In this document: in pieces, positions 1 to 8,202 of the stretch | Layout of the letters: the number at the start of each line of letters is the position of its first letter | Numbering within the stretch: position 1 is the stretch's first letter | Source: Flavobacteriales bacterium UBA1937 | Lineage (GTDB): Bacteria; Bacteroidota; Bacteroidia; Flavobacteriales; Weeksellaceae | DNA: 24,144 bases | Direction: 5' to 3' | Assembly: GCA_002337005.1 (NCBI GenBank) | Contig: DDFD01000005.1 | Span: 1-24,144, forward strand | Program-made: the position numbers and the translations under genes | The notes under the pieces: generated by a model | What the model saw: the letters and a program-made list of their open reading frames with translations, nothing else | What the model was told of the DNA's origin: nothing | The model's database searches: none

Positions 1-158
1 CCGTAGATAAATAGAACTAGAGCTGCCCAGAAAGATACCCACCAGAGTTTTCCGGCTCTCTCTTCGATAGGTCTTGCAATATCTTCGGTGATATCGTGAT
101 AAGTCTTGTGACCAATAATTAGCGGTTCCCTAATAGGGGCTTCGTAATGTCCTGACAT
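1..158 (-). CDS. actC: ActC, NrfD-like quinol-binding membrane subunit of alternative complex III (5' part only)
   Basis: Only the first 52 codons are in the window; the gene continues past base 1. The start ATG is at 158-156, 20 bases after the actB stop. The N-terminus reads MSGHYEAPIREPLIIG and continues into a tryptophan-rich segment (KLWWVSFWAALVLF) that begins the first membrane helix. This start is typical of ActC, the polysulfide reductase NrfD-type subunit that binds menaquinol and passes electrons to the ActB iron-sulfur clusters in the cytoplasmic membrane. The order actA-actB-actC on one strand with gaps of about 20 bases supports an operon; the remaining act genes should lie beyond the window edge. 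The identification rests on the N-terminus and the context. Confidence 0.85.
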   Translation of the reverse strand, partial: MSGHYEAPIREPLIIGHKTYHDITEDIARPIEERAGKLWWVSFWAALVLFIY

Positions 159-178
159 GTTTTACCTATTTATATTAT

Positions 179-3100
179 TTAAACGTTTTTTTCTTTTCTG
201 TTTCTTACTTTAGTATGATAGAATACGTTTGGTTTTGTACCTACTTCTTCTAGCAATACATATTTTCTCTTGTCATTGAATAATGCTCTTACTTCAGATG
301 ATTTATCATTCATATCTCCGAATTTAAGTGCACCAGTAGAACAAGCTTTAGAGCAAGCGGTTTGTAATTCGCCATCTTCAATTCTTCTGCCTTCTTTTTT
401 GGCTTCTAGAATTGTAGCTTGAGTCATTTGGATACACATAGAGCATTTTTCCATTACCCCTCTTGTTCTTACCACTACATCTGGATTTAGAACCATTCTT
501 CCTAAATCGTTATTCATGTTGAAGTCGAACTTATCATTTAAGTTATAAGTAAACCAATTGAATCTTCTTACTTTGTAAGGGCAGTTGTTTGCACAATATC
601 TAGTACCAATACATCTGTTGTAAGCCATTTGGTTTTGACCTTGTTTACCGTGAGATGTAGCAGCTACAGGACAAACTGTTTCACAAGGAGCGTGATTACA
701 GTGCTGGCACATTACTGGTTGGAAGATTACATCTGGATTTTCAGCAGCAGTTTCTAAAAGACCTTCACTTTCTAATAAAGGAATTTTAACACCATACAAA
801 TCTGGAACCGTTTGTCCATCTTTTAATCCATCATATACTTCTATTTTATGATCAGTAGAATAGTATCTATCAATTCTTAACCAATACATATCTCTAGACA
901 TTCTGATTTCTTCTCTCCCTACTACAGGAACATTGTTTTCTGCTTGACAAGCAATAATACAAGCTCCACAACCAGTACAAGAATTCAAATCTACTGAAAG
1001 ATTAAAATGTGGACCATCTGTATCATCAAAAGCATCCCAAAGATCTACTTTTCCCATTGGTAATGTACCTTTCAATGTTTCCATTTTTAATGGAGCATTC
1101 CATTCATTTACATCACCTTTTAGATAAGTATCTAGAGAAACCTCTTTTGCGATTTCATAACGTCCCATCAGTGTATTTTGAAGCTGCATTCCCGCGAATT
1201 CGTGGTCATCAGCATCTGCTTTTTCTATAGTAACACCAGAAACGATGGTATTATACCCATCAAATAATGGGTAAGCATTTACTCCTACTTCTGCTACTTT
1301 ACCAGAATCTTTTTTACCATAGCCTAATGCTAAACCTACAGAACCTTCTGCTTGCCCAGGTTGGATAAAAACAGGTACGTTTTCTATAGTTACTCCATTT
1401 ACTTTAAGATTAACTACAGTACCATCTAGCTGCATTCTAGCATTCAATTCATTTTCAATGCCAAATTTCTTAGCATCTTTCGGAGAAATGGTTAAGTAAT
1501 TATCCCAAGACATTCTAGAAATTGGGTCTGGTAGCTCTTGTAACCAAGGGTTATTGGCTTGAGTTCCGTCTCCCATAGAAGTTTTGGTATAAAGTACCAA
1601 TTCTAATTCAGAAGCTTTGAATGCTTTTAAGTCTGAAGAAGCTTTAGTAGCGTCACCACCAGTGTAAGAAAGACTACCAGTAACGTTTCCTGTATTGAAA
1701 CCATTATATAATGCTTGATTGAAAGATGTACCTCCTAAAATAGATGGCGCATTAGCTTTCAAATATTCGTAATAATTGTTGGCTGCATTTCCTTTACCAT
1801 TCATCCAAACTAAAAGAGAATCTTCTAATTGTCTTGATTTGTAGACTTTTTGGATGGTAGGCTGGATTAATGAATATGCACCAGTTTGAGGTGCGATATC
1901 TGCCCAATTTTCTAACCAATGTGTTGAAGGAATAATCACTTTTGCTTTTTCAGCAAGAGCATTTTTCTTATCTGTAACAGCAATTAGTGTAGAAACTTTA
2001 GCAAGAGCTTTTTCGAAGTCTGCACCTTTGGCGTGAGAATAAATTGGGTTTACATTGTTTACAATTAAAACGCCAACGTTACCTGCATTTAACCAAGCTA
2101 AAAACTCAGTAAATCTTGCGTGGTCATATTCTTTTAGCAAATTAGCTTTACCTGTGAAGGCTTCAGAACCTAATTTTTGGTTGATTAAGTGAGCTAAAAC
2201 ATAAGCGCCTTTAGAACCATCTGCAAAAACAACAGCTTTACTGCCTTTTGCTTGTAATTCTTTAGCGATTTCATTAGCTACTTTGTCAGAAGAACCACTA
2301 CCAACAATTGCATTATATACTTCTACTAAAGTTTTATTTACTGCTGAAGGTTTTAGGATAATTCTAGTATCTGCATTAGCACCTGTAAGAGACATATTAG
2401 ACTCTACTTGTACGTGTCTAAGCATTTTCTCGCTAGGTTTTCTAGCAGCAGCATAAGATGTTTCTAAACTTGATGCATTGTAATCTCCTAAGAAATCTGC
2501 TTGGAAAGAAACCACCAATTCTGATGTTGATAAATCATAAACAGGTAAAGCTCTGTTTCCAAAAACTTCTTGTGCAGCGTCTAATGCAGCAGCATAGGTA
2601 TATGCATCGTATGTTACTAACTCAGCGTTAGGATATTTAGTTTTGAAATCTCCAAATAATTTTTTGAAAGTTGGAGATGGATAAGAATGAGATAATACTA
2701 CAATCTTTTTATTAGCAGCTTGTGTACTTGCTAAAGCTTTGATTACAACATCATCTACCTGATCAAATGTAGCATCATTGCCATCTAGTTTTGGTTGTTT
2801 CACTTTATCATTATCATAAAGCGAAAGTACACTAGCCTGTGCTCTGGCATTGGTTTTACCTAAGTCTTTAGCAGCAGGATTTGGTTCTATTTTAATAGGT
2901 CTTCCTTCTCTGGTTTTTACTAAAACACTTGCAAAATCGAAACCATCAAAATAAGTAGATGCATAATAATTAGGAATGCCTGGGATTATGCTGTGAGGTT
3001 TTACCACATAAGGAATGGTTTTAATTACAGGAGCTTCACAAGCAGCCAAAGTAACGGCTGCAGTAGAGAATCCTAAAAGCTTAAGGAAATCTCTTCTAGA

Positions 3101-3247
3101 AGTTCCAGAATTGTTCATCTTATCGGCATCACCCAAGAACTCGTCCACAGGAATTTCGTTTTGAAACTCTTTCTGTGCCAATTTCGCGTTTAGCGATTGG
3201 TCTTTAAGTTCGTGAATACTTCTGAATTGTATTTTATTTGAAGCCAT
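179..3247 (-). CDS. actB: ActB, iron-sulfur/molybdopterin-like subunit of alternative complex III
   Basis: The 1022-residue product is the electron-transfer subunit of the menaquinol:cytochrome c oxidoreductase. A Tat-type signal (SRRDFLKLLGF, arginines 51-52) follows an unusually long 50-residue N-region, the 'Tat-variant' seen in this family, and ends in a lipobox-like TLAAC with Cys70. Residues from about 75 to 740 resemble a molybdopterin oxidoreductase; in studied ActB proteins this part carries no cofactor. The C-terminal part is ferredoxin-like, with four cysteine groups: C757/760/763/767, C847/850/855/859, C879/885/889 and C935/938/965/969. The third group reads CIGTRYCANNC, with Thr where a fourth cysteine would stand. 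That totals 15 cysteines and fits three [4Fe-4S] clusters and one [3Fe-4S] cluster, as known for this complex. The gene lies between actA and actC. Confidence 0.95.
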   Translation of the reverse strand: MASNKIQFRSIHELKDQSLNAKLAQKEFQNEIPVDEFLGDADKMNNSGTSRRDFLKLLGFSTAAVTLAACEAPVIKTIPYVVKPHSIIPGIPNYYASTYFDGFDFASVLVKTREGRPIKIEPNPAAKDLGKTNARAQASVLSLYDNDKVKQPKLDGNDATFDQVDDVVIKALASTQAANKKIVVLSHSYPSPTFKKLFGDFKTKYPNAELVTYDAYTYAAALDAAQEVFGNRALPVYDLSTSELVVSFQADFLGDYNASSLETSYAAARKPSEKMLRHVQVESNMSLTGANADTRIILKPSAVNKTLVEVYNAIVGSGSSDKVANEIAKELQAKGSKAVVFADGSKGAYVLAHLINQKLGSEAFTGKANLLKEYDHARFTEFLAWLNAGNVGVLIVNNVNPIYSHAKGADFEKALAKVSTLIAVTDKKNALAEKAKVIIPSTHWLENWADIAPQTGAYSLIQPTIQKVYKSRQLEDSLLVWMNGKGNAANNYYEYLKANAPSILGGTSFNQALYNGFNTGNVTGSLSYTGGDATKASSDLKAFKASELELVLYTKTSMGDGTQANNPWLQELPDPISRMSWDNYLTISPKDAKKFGIENELNARMQLDGTVVNLKVNGVTIENVPVFIQPGQAEGSVGLALGYGKKDSGKVAEVGVNAYPLFDGYNTIVSGVTIEKADADDHEFAGMQLQNTLMGRYEIAKEVSLDTYLKGDVNEWNAPLKMETLKGTLPMGKVDLWDAFDDTDGPHFNLSVDLNSCTGCGACIIACQAENNVPVVGREEIRMSRDMYWLRIDRYYSTDHKIEVYDGLKDGQTVPDLYGVKIPLLESEGLLETAAENPDVIFQPVMCQHCNHAPCETVCPVAATSHGKQGQNQMAYNRCIGTRYCANNCPYKVRRFNWFTYNLNDKFDFNMNNDLGRMVLNPDVVVRTRGVMEKCSMCIQMTQATILEAKKEGRRIEDGELQTACSKACSTGALKFGDMNDKSSEVRALFNDKRKYVLLEEVGTKPNVFYHTKVRNRKEKNV

Positions 3248-3269
3248 TTATACTTCTAATTTTCTGTTA

Positions 3270-4610
3270 TTAATAATGACATTTACCACACTCTAAACCA
3301 CCAATAGCATCTACGGTCATTTTAGTTTCTCCACCGTATTGTTTTTTCAACTTATCGTGAAGTTTTTGGTAGTATTCTTTGTTATATCCGTTTGTCATAT
3401 CTACTTCTGTAGTTCTGTGACATTCTATACACCAACCCATCGTAAAGTTGTTCGCCATTTGTACTTTGTCCATTTCTTGAACTTGACCGTGACAAGCTTT
3501 ACATACCACATCTACTTTTTTAGCCTTCATGATGGTTTGTTCACCAGCTACTACGTGCTGAGAGTGGTTAAAGTAAACAAAATCTGGCATATTGTGAATT
3601 CTCACCCATTCAATAGGTTTTGTTTTGCCTGTATATGATTGTGAACCTTCGTCCCAGCCAGCAGCTTCATAGATTTTCTTGATTTCTGCAGTATAGAAAG
3701 CTCTATCTTTACCTTCTTCTATATACTTACCTTTGTATTCTGCAATACCTTTATGGCAGTTCATACATACGTTTACAGAAGGAATTTCAGAAACTTTACC
3801 GTACTTAGCACCAGAGTGACATAATTGACAGTCAATCTTATTCTCGCCAGCGTGAATTTTGTGTGAAAAATAGATAGGCTGTTCTGGTTGGTAGCCCTTA
3901 TAGACACCTACCCACATAAGCCAATTCCAAATTCCATATAATGCTAAAACAGCTAATAATCCCATTACAGTTTTACCTAAAGTCTGATACTTGTTATAGA
4001 ATTCTCCTAAAGAGTGAATTCTAGTAGCATCTAAATCAGAAATTTCTCCTGATTTTCTCTGTAATTTTACAAGCTGACTAAGTTTGAAAAGAATCCAAAG
4101 AAGTAATCCTGCAATAGAAACAAGTGAAATCAAGATAATTCTTGATTGGTTTTTTTCTTCTTGTGCAGCCTTCTGTGCCTCTGGAGAGTTAGCAGCGTCT
4201 TCGGCAGCAGGTTCTACTTTTGGAGGATTGGTGGTGTATTCTAGAATGTCTGCCACATCCTGATCAGAAAGACTCGGGAATTGAGTCATTTCTACTTTTT
4301 TGAATTTTTCAAAGACTTCATTTGCATACTTATCACCAGAAGCTCTAAGCGCTTTGTTGTCTTTAATCCACTTTTGGAACCAATCTACACCTAAATTTTG
4401 GTCCTTTTTTAATCTATCTACTACGCCACCTAAAGCAGGCCCTACCACTTGTTTGTCTAGCGCATGACACGCAGAACAATTGGTTTTAAAAAGAGTTTCC
4501 CCTTTTTTTGCGTCACCTTTTAGATCTTGGGCGTAAATAGAAGCACTGGTTGTTAATAGCAAGCTAACTGCCAACAACACTTTCTTGTAATGCTTTCTCC
4601 AACTAATCAT
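3270..4610 (-). CDS. actA: ActA, multiheme c-type cytochrome subunit of alternative complex III
   Basis: The product has 446 residues. A signal peptide (about 1-27, ending IYAQ) is followed by a monoheme cytochrome c domain (CSACH at 45-49). Then come an Ala/Glu-rich linker, a membrane helix near 157-180, a second helix near 214-236, and a C-terminal domain with five more CXXCH motifs starting at 261, 282, 370, 394 and 441. The last of these (CGKCHY) is at the very C-terminus. Six hemes in total are predicted. The five-heme domain is the ActA family core that moves electrons from ActB toward the monoheme subunit or the oxidase. The N-terminal heme domain is an added module which, as far as I recall, other flavobacteria also have. 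It is the first gene of the act operon in the window, with a -7 box TATTTTTG at 4663-4656 and an untranslated leader of about 40 bases. Confidence 0.93.
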   Translation of the reverse strand: MISWRKHYKKVLLAVSLLLTTSASIYAQDLKGDAKKGETLFKTNCSACHALDKQVVGPALGGVVDRLKKDQNLGVDWFQKWIKDNKALRASGDKYANEVFEKFKKVEMTQFPSLSDQDVADILEYTTNPPKVEPAAEDAANSPEAQKAAQEEKNQSRIILISLVSIAGLLLWILFKLSQLVKLQRKSGEISDLDATRIHSLGEFYNKYQTLGKTVMGLLAVLALYGIWNWLMWVGVYKGYQPEQPIYFSHKIHAGENKIDCQLCHSGAKYGKVSEIPSVNVCMNCHKGIAEYKGKYIEEGKDRAFYTAEIKKIYEAAGWDEGSQSYTGKTKPIEWVRIHNMPDFVYFNHSQHVVAGEQTIMKAKKVDVVCKACHGQVQEMDKVQMANNFTMGWCIECHRTTEVDMTNGYNKEYYQKLHDKLKKQYGGETKMTVDAIGGLECGKCHY

Positions 4611-4655
4611 TTAAATAATCTTGGGTTAATACTATTGAGTTTACATTCAATTCCG

Positions 4656-4663
4656 CAAAAATA
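4656..4663 (-). promoter_or_regulatory. -7 box of the act operon promoter
   Basis: TATTTTTG on the minus strand matches the Bacteroidota -7 consensus TAnnTTTG exactly. It lies 45 bases upstream of the actA ATG. I see no TTTG at the expected -33 distance, so only the -7 element is supported. Confidence 0.5.
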
Positions 4664-4744
4664 AGACTTTAACACAAATTTAAGAGAAGCTTTTTATGTA
4701 TTTTATCATTTTCTGTCAATTTATAACAATTCTAAATAACAATG

Positions 4745-4775
4745 GTTGGTATAATTTTTATTTGTATTAATTTTG
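4745..4775 (+). promoter_or_regulatory. Promoter of the SPOR-domain gene
   Basis: GTTG (4745-4748), a 19-base spacer and TAATTTTG (4768-4775) match the Bacteroidota promoter form TTTG-N19-21-TAnnTTTG with one mismatch. The box ends 17 bases before the ATG at 4793, so the leader would be about 10-12 bases. It lies downstream of the in-frame ATG at 4742, which argues against that earlier start. Confidence 0.6.
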
Positions 4776-4792
4776 CTAAAAATATTTTTTTG

Positions 4793-5305
4793 ATGAACAA
4801 GATTTTAAAATTAGTGTGTTTTCTCTCATTGTTTGGCTTTTATACTGTTGATGCTCAACAAGTTGTTAAGAAAGATACGCTTAATGGAACAGAACTTACA
4901 GTAACGATGGACTCTAAAGTAGATGACCTTTTGAAGGATTTAGAGCCTAAATGCGATCGCTTAAATGATATAGGCAATAAACCTGTTACAAAGGTAGAGG
5001 TCAATACAAAAACGAAAACAAAAGCAGAAATATGCCGTGATAATCCTAGAATTATGGGCTTCAGAATTCAAGTTGCTGTAGTAAAGTCTAACGAAGAGTC
5101 TAATGAAGTGAAAAATTACTTCAGATCTAAATTTCCTAACATAAAGGCGATTACAGATGCTTCTCTTAGACCTAATTACAAAGTATTGGTTGGTAGTTAT
5201 TTTACCAAACAGGCAGCCGCTGGTGATTTGGCAAGGATTAGACAATACTTTAAAGACGCTAGAGCTGTAGAGTACTACATTTTCTGTGTGGAAGGAAAAG
5301 AATAA
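4793..5305 (+). CDS. Secreted SPOR-domain protein
   Basis: The product has 170 residues from the ATG at 4793. An earlier in-frame ATG at 4742 is rejected because the promoter -7 box lies after it and a clean signal peptide begins at 4793 (MNKILKLVCFLSLFGFYTVDA, cleavage near residue 21). The mature part has a Lys/Thr-rich linker (VNTKTKTKAEI) and then a C-terminal SPOR-like repeat of about 75 residues with the motifs GFRIQVAVV, NYKVLVGSY and ARAVEYYI. SPOR domains bind denuded peptidoglycan glycan strands, often at division sites, so a periplasmic wall-binding role is likely; the precise function is unknown. It is a single gene, divergent from the act operon and convergent with the response regulator across a shared terminator. 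Confidence 0.85.
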   Translation: MNKILKLVCFLSLFGFYTVDAQQVVKKDTLNGTELTVTMDSKVDDLLKDLEPKCDRLNDIGNKPVTKVEVNTKTKTKAEICRDNPRIMGFRIQVAVVKSNEESNEVKNYFRSKFPNIKAITDASLRPNYKVLVGSYFTKQAAAGDLARIRQYFKDARAVEYYIFCVEGKE

Positions 5306-5320
5306 TTAAATAAGCAAGCA

Positions 5321-5347
5321 AAAACCTCAGATTATTCTGAGGTTTTT
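5321..5347. terminator. Bidirectional terminator between the SPOR gene and the two-component operon
   Basis: A perfect 9-bp stem, AACCTCAGA (5323-5331) and TCTGAGGTT (5336-5344), encloses the 4-base loop TTAT. A T run follows on the plus strand and an A run precedes it, which gives a U run on the minus strand. It stands between the convergent stops at 5305 and 5361, so it can serve both genes. Confidence 0.85.
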
Positions 5348-5360
5348 TTATGTTCTGTGA

Positions 5361-6047
5361 TTAATTTTTTACTAATAACCTGAAGCCTTCACCGTGTACG
5401 TTGATAATTTCTAAACCTTCATCATCTTTCAGTAATTTTCTAAGTTTGGCAATGTAAACATCCATACTTCTCGCGGTAAAATAATTTTCTTTTTTCCAGA
5501 TTTTTCTTAGGGCAAGATCTCTTGGCATAAAATCATTTCTGTGCAGACAAAGAAGTTTTAAAAGTTCATTTTCTTTCGGAGAAAGTTTGTATTCGTTATC
5601 ACCTACTCTTAACTGTCGAAGTACAGAGTCAAAGAAAATATTTGAAATTTTGAACTGTTCTTGTTCCTCATCTTCTACCACAGCACTTCTTTGTAAAATA
5701 GCTTTAATTTTGTATAGAAGTAGTTCAGTATCAAATGGTTTTGTGATGTAATCATCTGCGCCAATTTGGTAACCTTTTAGCACATCTTCTCTTTGGTTTC
5801 TAGCGGTTAAAAATATGATAGGTGTATTTTTATCTATTTTTCTCACATCTTCTGCTAAGGAAAATCCGTCTTTTTTGGGCATCATTACATCAAAAATGCA
5901 GATGTCAAATTCTTTTTCTGTAAATTCTTTTAACCCTAGTTCGCCATCTATAGCTAGAGTTACCTCAAAGTTATTAATCATTAAATAATCTTTAAGTACG
6001 GCACCGAAACTTTGATCGTCTTCTACTAATAAAATTCTGTTGCTCAT
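5361..6047 (-). CDS. OmpR-family response regulator (RprY-like)
   Basis: The 228-residue product is a DNA-binding response regulator. The receiver domain (1-120) has the acidic pair D10/D11, the phosphoacceptor D53 in IFDVMMPKKDG, T81 and K103 in YITKPF. The C-terminal winged helix (about 130-228) has SPKENELLKLL, the recognition helix region SMDVYIAKLRKLL and the closing hairpin NVHGEGFRLLV. It is downstream of and co-oriented with the histidine kinase, with a 49-base gap, so the two form a cognate pair. It resembles the RprX/RprY pair of Bacteroides, but the signal and the target genes cannot be read from the sequence. Confidence 0.93.
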   Translation of the reverse strand: MSNRILLVEDDQSFGAVLKDYLMINNFEVTLAIDGELGLKEFTEKEFDICIFDVMMPKKDGFSLAEDVRKIDKNTPIIFLTARNQREDVLKGYQIGADDYITKPFDTELLLYKIKAILQRSAVVEDEEQEQFKISNIFFDSVLRQLRVGDNEYKLSPKENELLKLLCLHRNDFMPRDLALRKIWKKENYFTARSMDVYIAKLRKLLKDDEGLEIINVHGEGFRLLVKN

Positions 6048-6096
6048 AATATCTTGGTGTTTTAAATTTTTTAATTGTTAGATGTTTGTTTTTAGG

Positions 6097-7641
6097 CTAA
6101 GACATAGGTAATTTCAGCGTAAATGTACTTCCTTTATCTTTCTCAGACTCTACAATTACCTGTCCTTTATGCATTTCTATGATTTTTTTCACATAAGACA
6201 GCCCTAATCCTTGTCCTTTTACGTTATGTATATTTCCTGTTTCTTCTCTGAAGAATTTCTCGAAAATCTTCGTTTTGTTTTGTTGCTCCATTCCCATACC
6301 TTTATCAGAAATTTGAATAACATACCAGTTGCCTTCGTTTTTGGTGGAAATTTTGATTTCTGGAGTGTTTGGCGAATATTTGTTGGCGTTGTCTAATAGA
6401 TTAATAAGCGCATTAGATAGGTGAAATTCATCTATTCTTACCAAATAATGCTCTGCTTTAAATTCTTCGGTAAGTGTACCGTTTCTCTCTTCTACAATTA
6501 ACCTAAAAGATTTTGAAATCTCCTTAATTAGCTCTCTTACATTGGTTTCTTTTAAGAAGAGCTTCATTTCGTTTCGCTCTAGTTTAGACATATTGAGAAC
6601 GTTTTCTACTTGTTTTTTCATTCTCAAATTCTCTTGTTTTATCAGTCTAGAGTAGTATTTTACTTTTTCTGGATTGGTAGCAATTTTATCATTATTTAAA
6701 GAATCTGTAGCTACAGAAATGGTAGCTAAAGGTGTCTTGAATTCGTGAGACATATTATTAATGAAGTCTGTTTTTACTTCAGAAATTTTCTTTTGTCTCA
6801 TCATATAATTAATGGAAATAATATAAATCCCTAAAATGGTAAGCAAGGACATAAATGTACCGAGCAACATAGGCAAATTGTTTTTAACCAATGAAGCATC
6901 TTTTCTGGGAAAAACCAAAGAAAGTGAAAAAAGAGTCTTGTCATCTTTATCAATAAAGAGCGGATACGTATAATTTTTTTTGTCTTTTTGGTCTAGAAAA
7001 GTATTATTTGAGATAGAAGTCAATTTGTTGTTTTTATCTAAAATTCCGTAGCCAAATTTAGAGTCAATACCTTGTAATTTTAATTCTTCAGAAAGCACAG
7101 AATCTAAAACTTTTTTATTAACTCTTTGATTGATAGGAAGGTTGCTGGCGTTAAATTTTGCGAATTCTGTTAAAGAAAACAAGCCGCTACTTATGTCTTG
7201 GCTCTGTGCAGAAGTAATAATTTGAGGTGCAGTAGGTGTTTTTTTAAAGCTGTAAATTCCTTCGTCTTTATAGAGTTTAAATTTAGTAAGGCTATCTCCT
7301 TTTTTTGAAATAGGAATGTCTTGTTTCTCTACAATCGTTTTCCCGAAAGATAATGTGGTTTTGCTTAAGGAATCTTGAACCTGCTGAACAGTGTATAATG
7401 TGGGCTTTTTAGCGTTTGAAGTTAAGGTTTGGTCAAAATTTTTAAATTTCTCATTGTATTTGTTAAATTCAATTTCGCTGATTTTTTGTGCAGAATTTTC
7501 TAATGCAATGTGTACTTTATTAGAAAACTCTTGCTCTAGAGAAGCATAGTATTCTTTGAGCCAATAAAACTGTAAAGAGACGAAAACGATAAGCGAAATC
7601 GTCATAAAAACAGACAGAATTGGGATAAATTTATTATTCAT
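6097..7641 (-). CDS. Membrane sensor histidine kinase (RprX-like)
   Basis: The product has 514 residues. It has a membrane helix at about 7-28, an extracytoplasmic sensor region of about 225 residues, a second helix at about 256-280, and a cytoplasmic kinase. The phosphorylated histidine is H299 in NNMSHEFKTPLATI. The HATPase part shows the N box (NALINLLDNANKYSP), the G1 box (ISDKGMGM), the F region (KIFEKFFR) and the G2 box (GQGLGLSYVKKI). No HAMP or PAS domain is obvious. An AAGGA-like sequence lies just upstream of the ATG. The sensor region is lysine- and serine-rich and shows no recognisable ligand fold. It is the first gene of a kinase-regulator operon. Confidence 0.92.
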   Translation of the reverse strand: MNNKFIPILSVFMTISLIVFVSLQFYWLKEYYASLEQEFSNKVHIALENSAQKISEIEFNKYNEKFKNFDQTLTSNAKKPTLYTVQQVQDSLSKTTLSFGKTIVEKQDIPISKKGDSLTKFKLYKDEGIYSFKKTPTAPQIITSAQSQDISSGLFSLTEFAKFNASNLPINQRVNKKVLDSVLSEELKLQGIDSKFGYGILDKNNKLTSISNNTFLDQKDKKNYTYPLFIDKDDKTLFSLSLVFPRKDASLVKNNLPMLLGTFMSLLTILGIYIISINYMMRQKKISEVKTDFINNMSHEFKTPLATISVATDSLNNDKIATNPEKVKYYSRLIKQENLRMKKQVENVLNMSKLERNEMKLFLKETNVRELIKEISKSFRLIVEERNGTLTEEFKAEHYLVRIDEFHLSNALINLLDNANKYSPNTPEIKISTKNEGNWYVIQISDKGMGMEQQNKTKIFEKFFREETGNIHNVKGQGLGLSYVKKIIEMHKGQVIVESEKDKGSTFTLKLPMS

Positions 7642-7779
7642 TTTCCTTAGAAAATTTTGTTAAAATTAGAAATTTAACACAAATTAAACAAAAAAATTGC
7701 ATTTAATTTGCATCATATTTCTTAAAAACGTTTTTTTTAACAAATTATTGTGAAAATAAGACATTGCTGAAGCATGTTT

Positions 7780-8130
7780 TTAAGAAACCTCTAACAGATT
7801 TTCATCTAAAAAATATTGAATGATTGCTTTTTTCATGAGCAATTGCTGTTCATTTGGTTTTAGCTCTGGCAATTCTTCTAATTGTTTATAAATAGGCCAG
7901 CCGTCATCATCATAATCTTCAAATTGATAAAACCCAAAAGGTTCTAGTAATCTGCAAACCGCAATGTGCAGAAGATTGATTTTATCGTCTTTAGAATATT
8001 TTTGTTGGCCACTTCCTAATTCCTGAATTCCTATCAGAAACAGAAGGGTTTCGATTGGCGGATTTTTTTCTGTTTGGAAATGTTCTACAAAAAATTCTTC
8101 TATTTTTATCCAAAGTTCTGTTTCGTTCAT
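7780..8130 (-). CDS. Hypothetical 116-residue protein
   Basis: I do not recognise a family. The start is taken as the ATG at 8130 (MNETELWIKIEEFF), because the 19 codons of the longer frame up to 8187 run through a dispersed repeat copy and look non-coding. The product appears soluble, acidic and mostly helical. It has an aromatic/acidic patch (GFYQFEDYDDDGWPIY) and a C-terminal helix (LLMKKAIIQYFLDENLLEV), with no signal peptide or membrane segment. It lies 64 bases downstream of the 58-codon ORF and may be co-transcribed with it and oligopeptidase B. Coding identity is likely because of the clean amino-acid composition over the whole frame; the function is unknown. Confidence 0.7.
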   Translation of the reverse strand: MNETELWIKIEEFFVEHFQTEKNPPIETLLFLIGIQELGSGQQKYSKDDKINLLHIAVCRLLEPFGFYQFEDYDDDGWPIYKQLEELPELKPNEQQLLMKKAIIQYFLDENLLEVS

Positions 8131-8147
8131 TTTTATAATTGATTTTT

Positions 8148-8170
8148 GCCACGAATGCACTAATAATTTT
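8148..8170 (-). repeat. Dispersed repeat copy 1 (inverted relative to copies 2 and 3)
   Basis: The core CACGAATGCACTAAT (8150-8164) is the exact reverse complement of 8389-8403. Allowing one mismatch, the match extends to about 22 bases on the outer side. It also pairs imperfectly (9 of 11) with 8178-8188, which would form a hairpin between the two small genes. It resembles the CACGAATnCACGAAT-type sequences that I recall as frequent in flavobacterial intergenic DNA. Confidence 0.7.
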
Positions 8171-8177
8171 ATTTTTC

Positions 8178-8202
8178 GTACATTCATGACTAAATTATTT
8201 TT
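8178..8202 (+). repeat. Dispersed repeat copy 2, overlapping the stop codon of the 58-codon ORF
   Basis: This 25-base stretch matches 8393-8417 at 22 of 25 positions in the same orientation. The stop codon of the small ORF (8195-8197) lies at the same offset in the repeat as the stop of oligopeptidase B (8410-8412) in copy 3. Confidence 0.7.

Noticed and set aside
1009..1230. 73-codon plus-strand ORF inside actB
   Set aside because: It is antisense to a fully supported gene, has low-complexity His/Leu content that mirrors actB codons, and has no start signal or domain.
4742..4792. N-terminal extension of the SPOR protein from ATG 4742
   Set aside because: The promoter -7 box (4768-4775) lies inside it, and the signal peptide starts at 4793.
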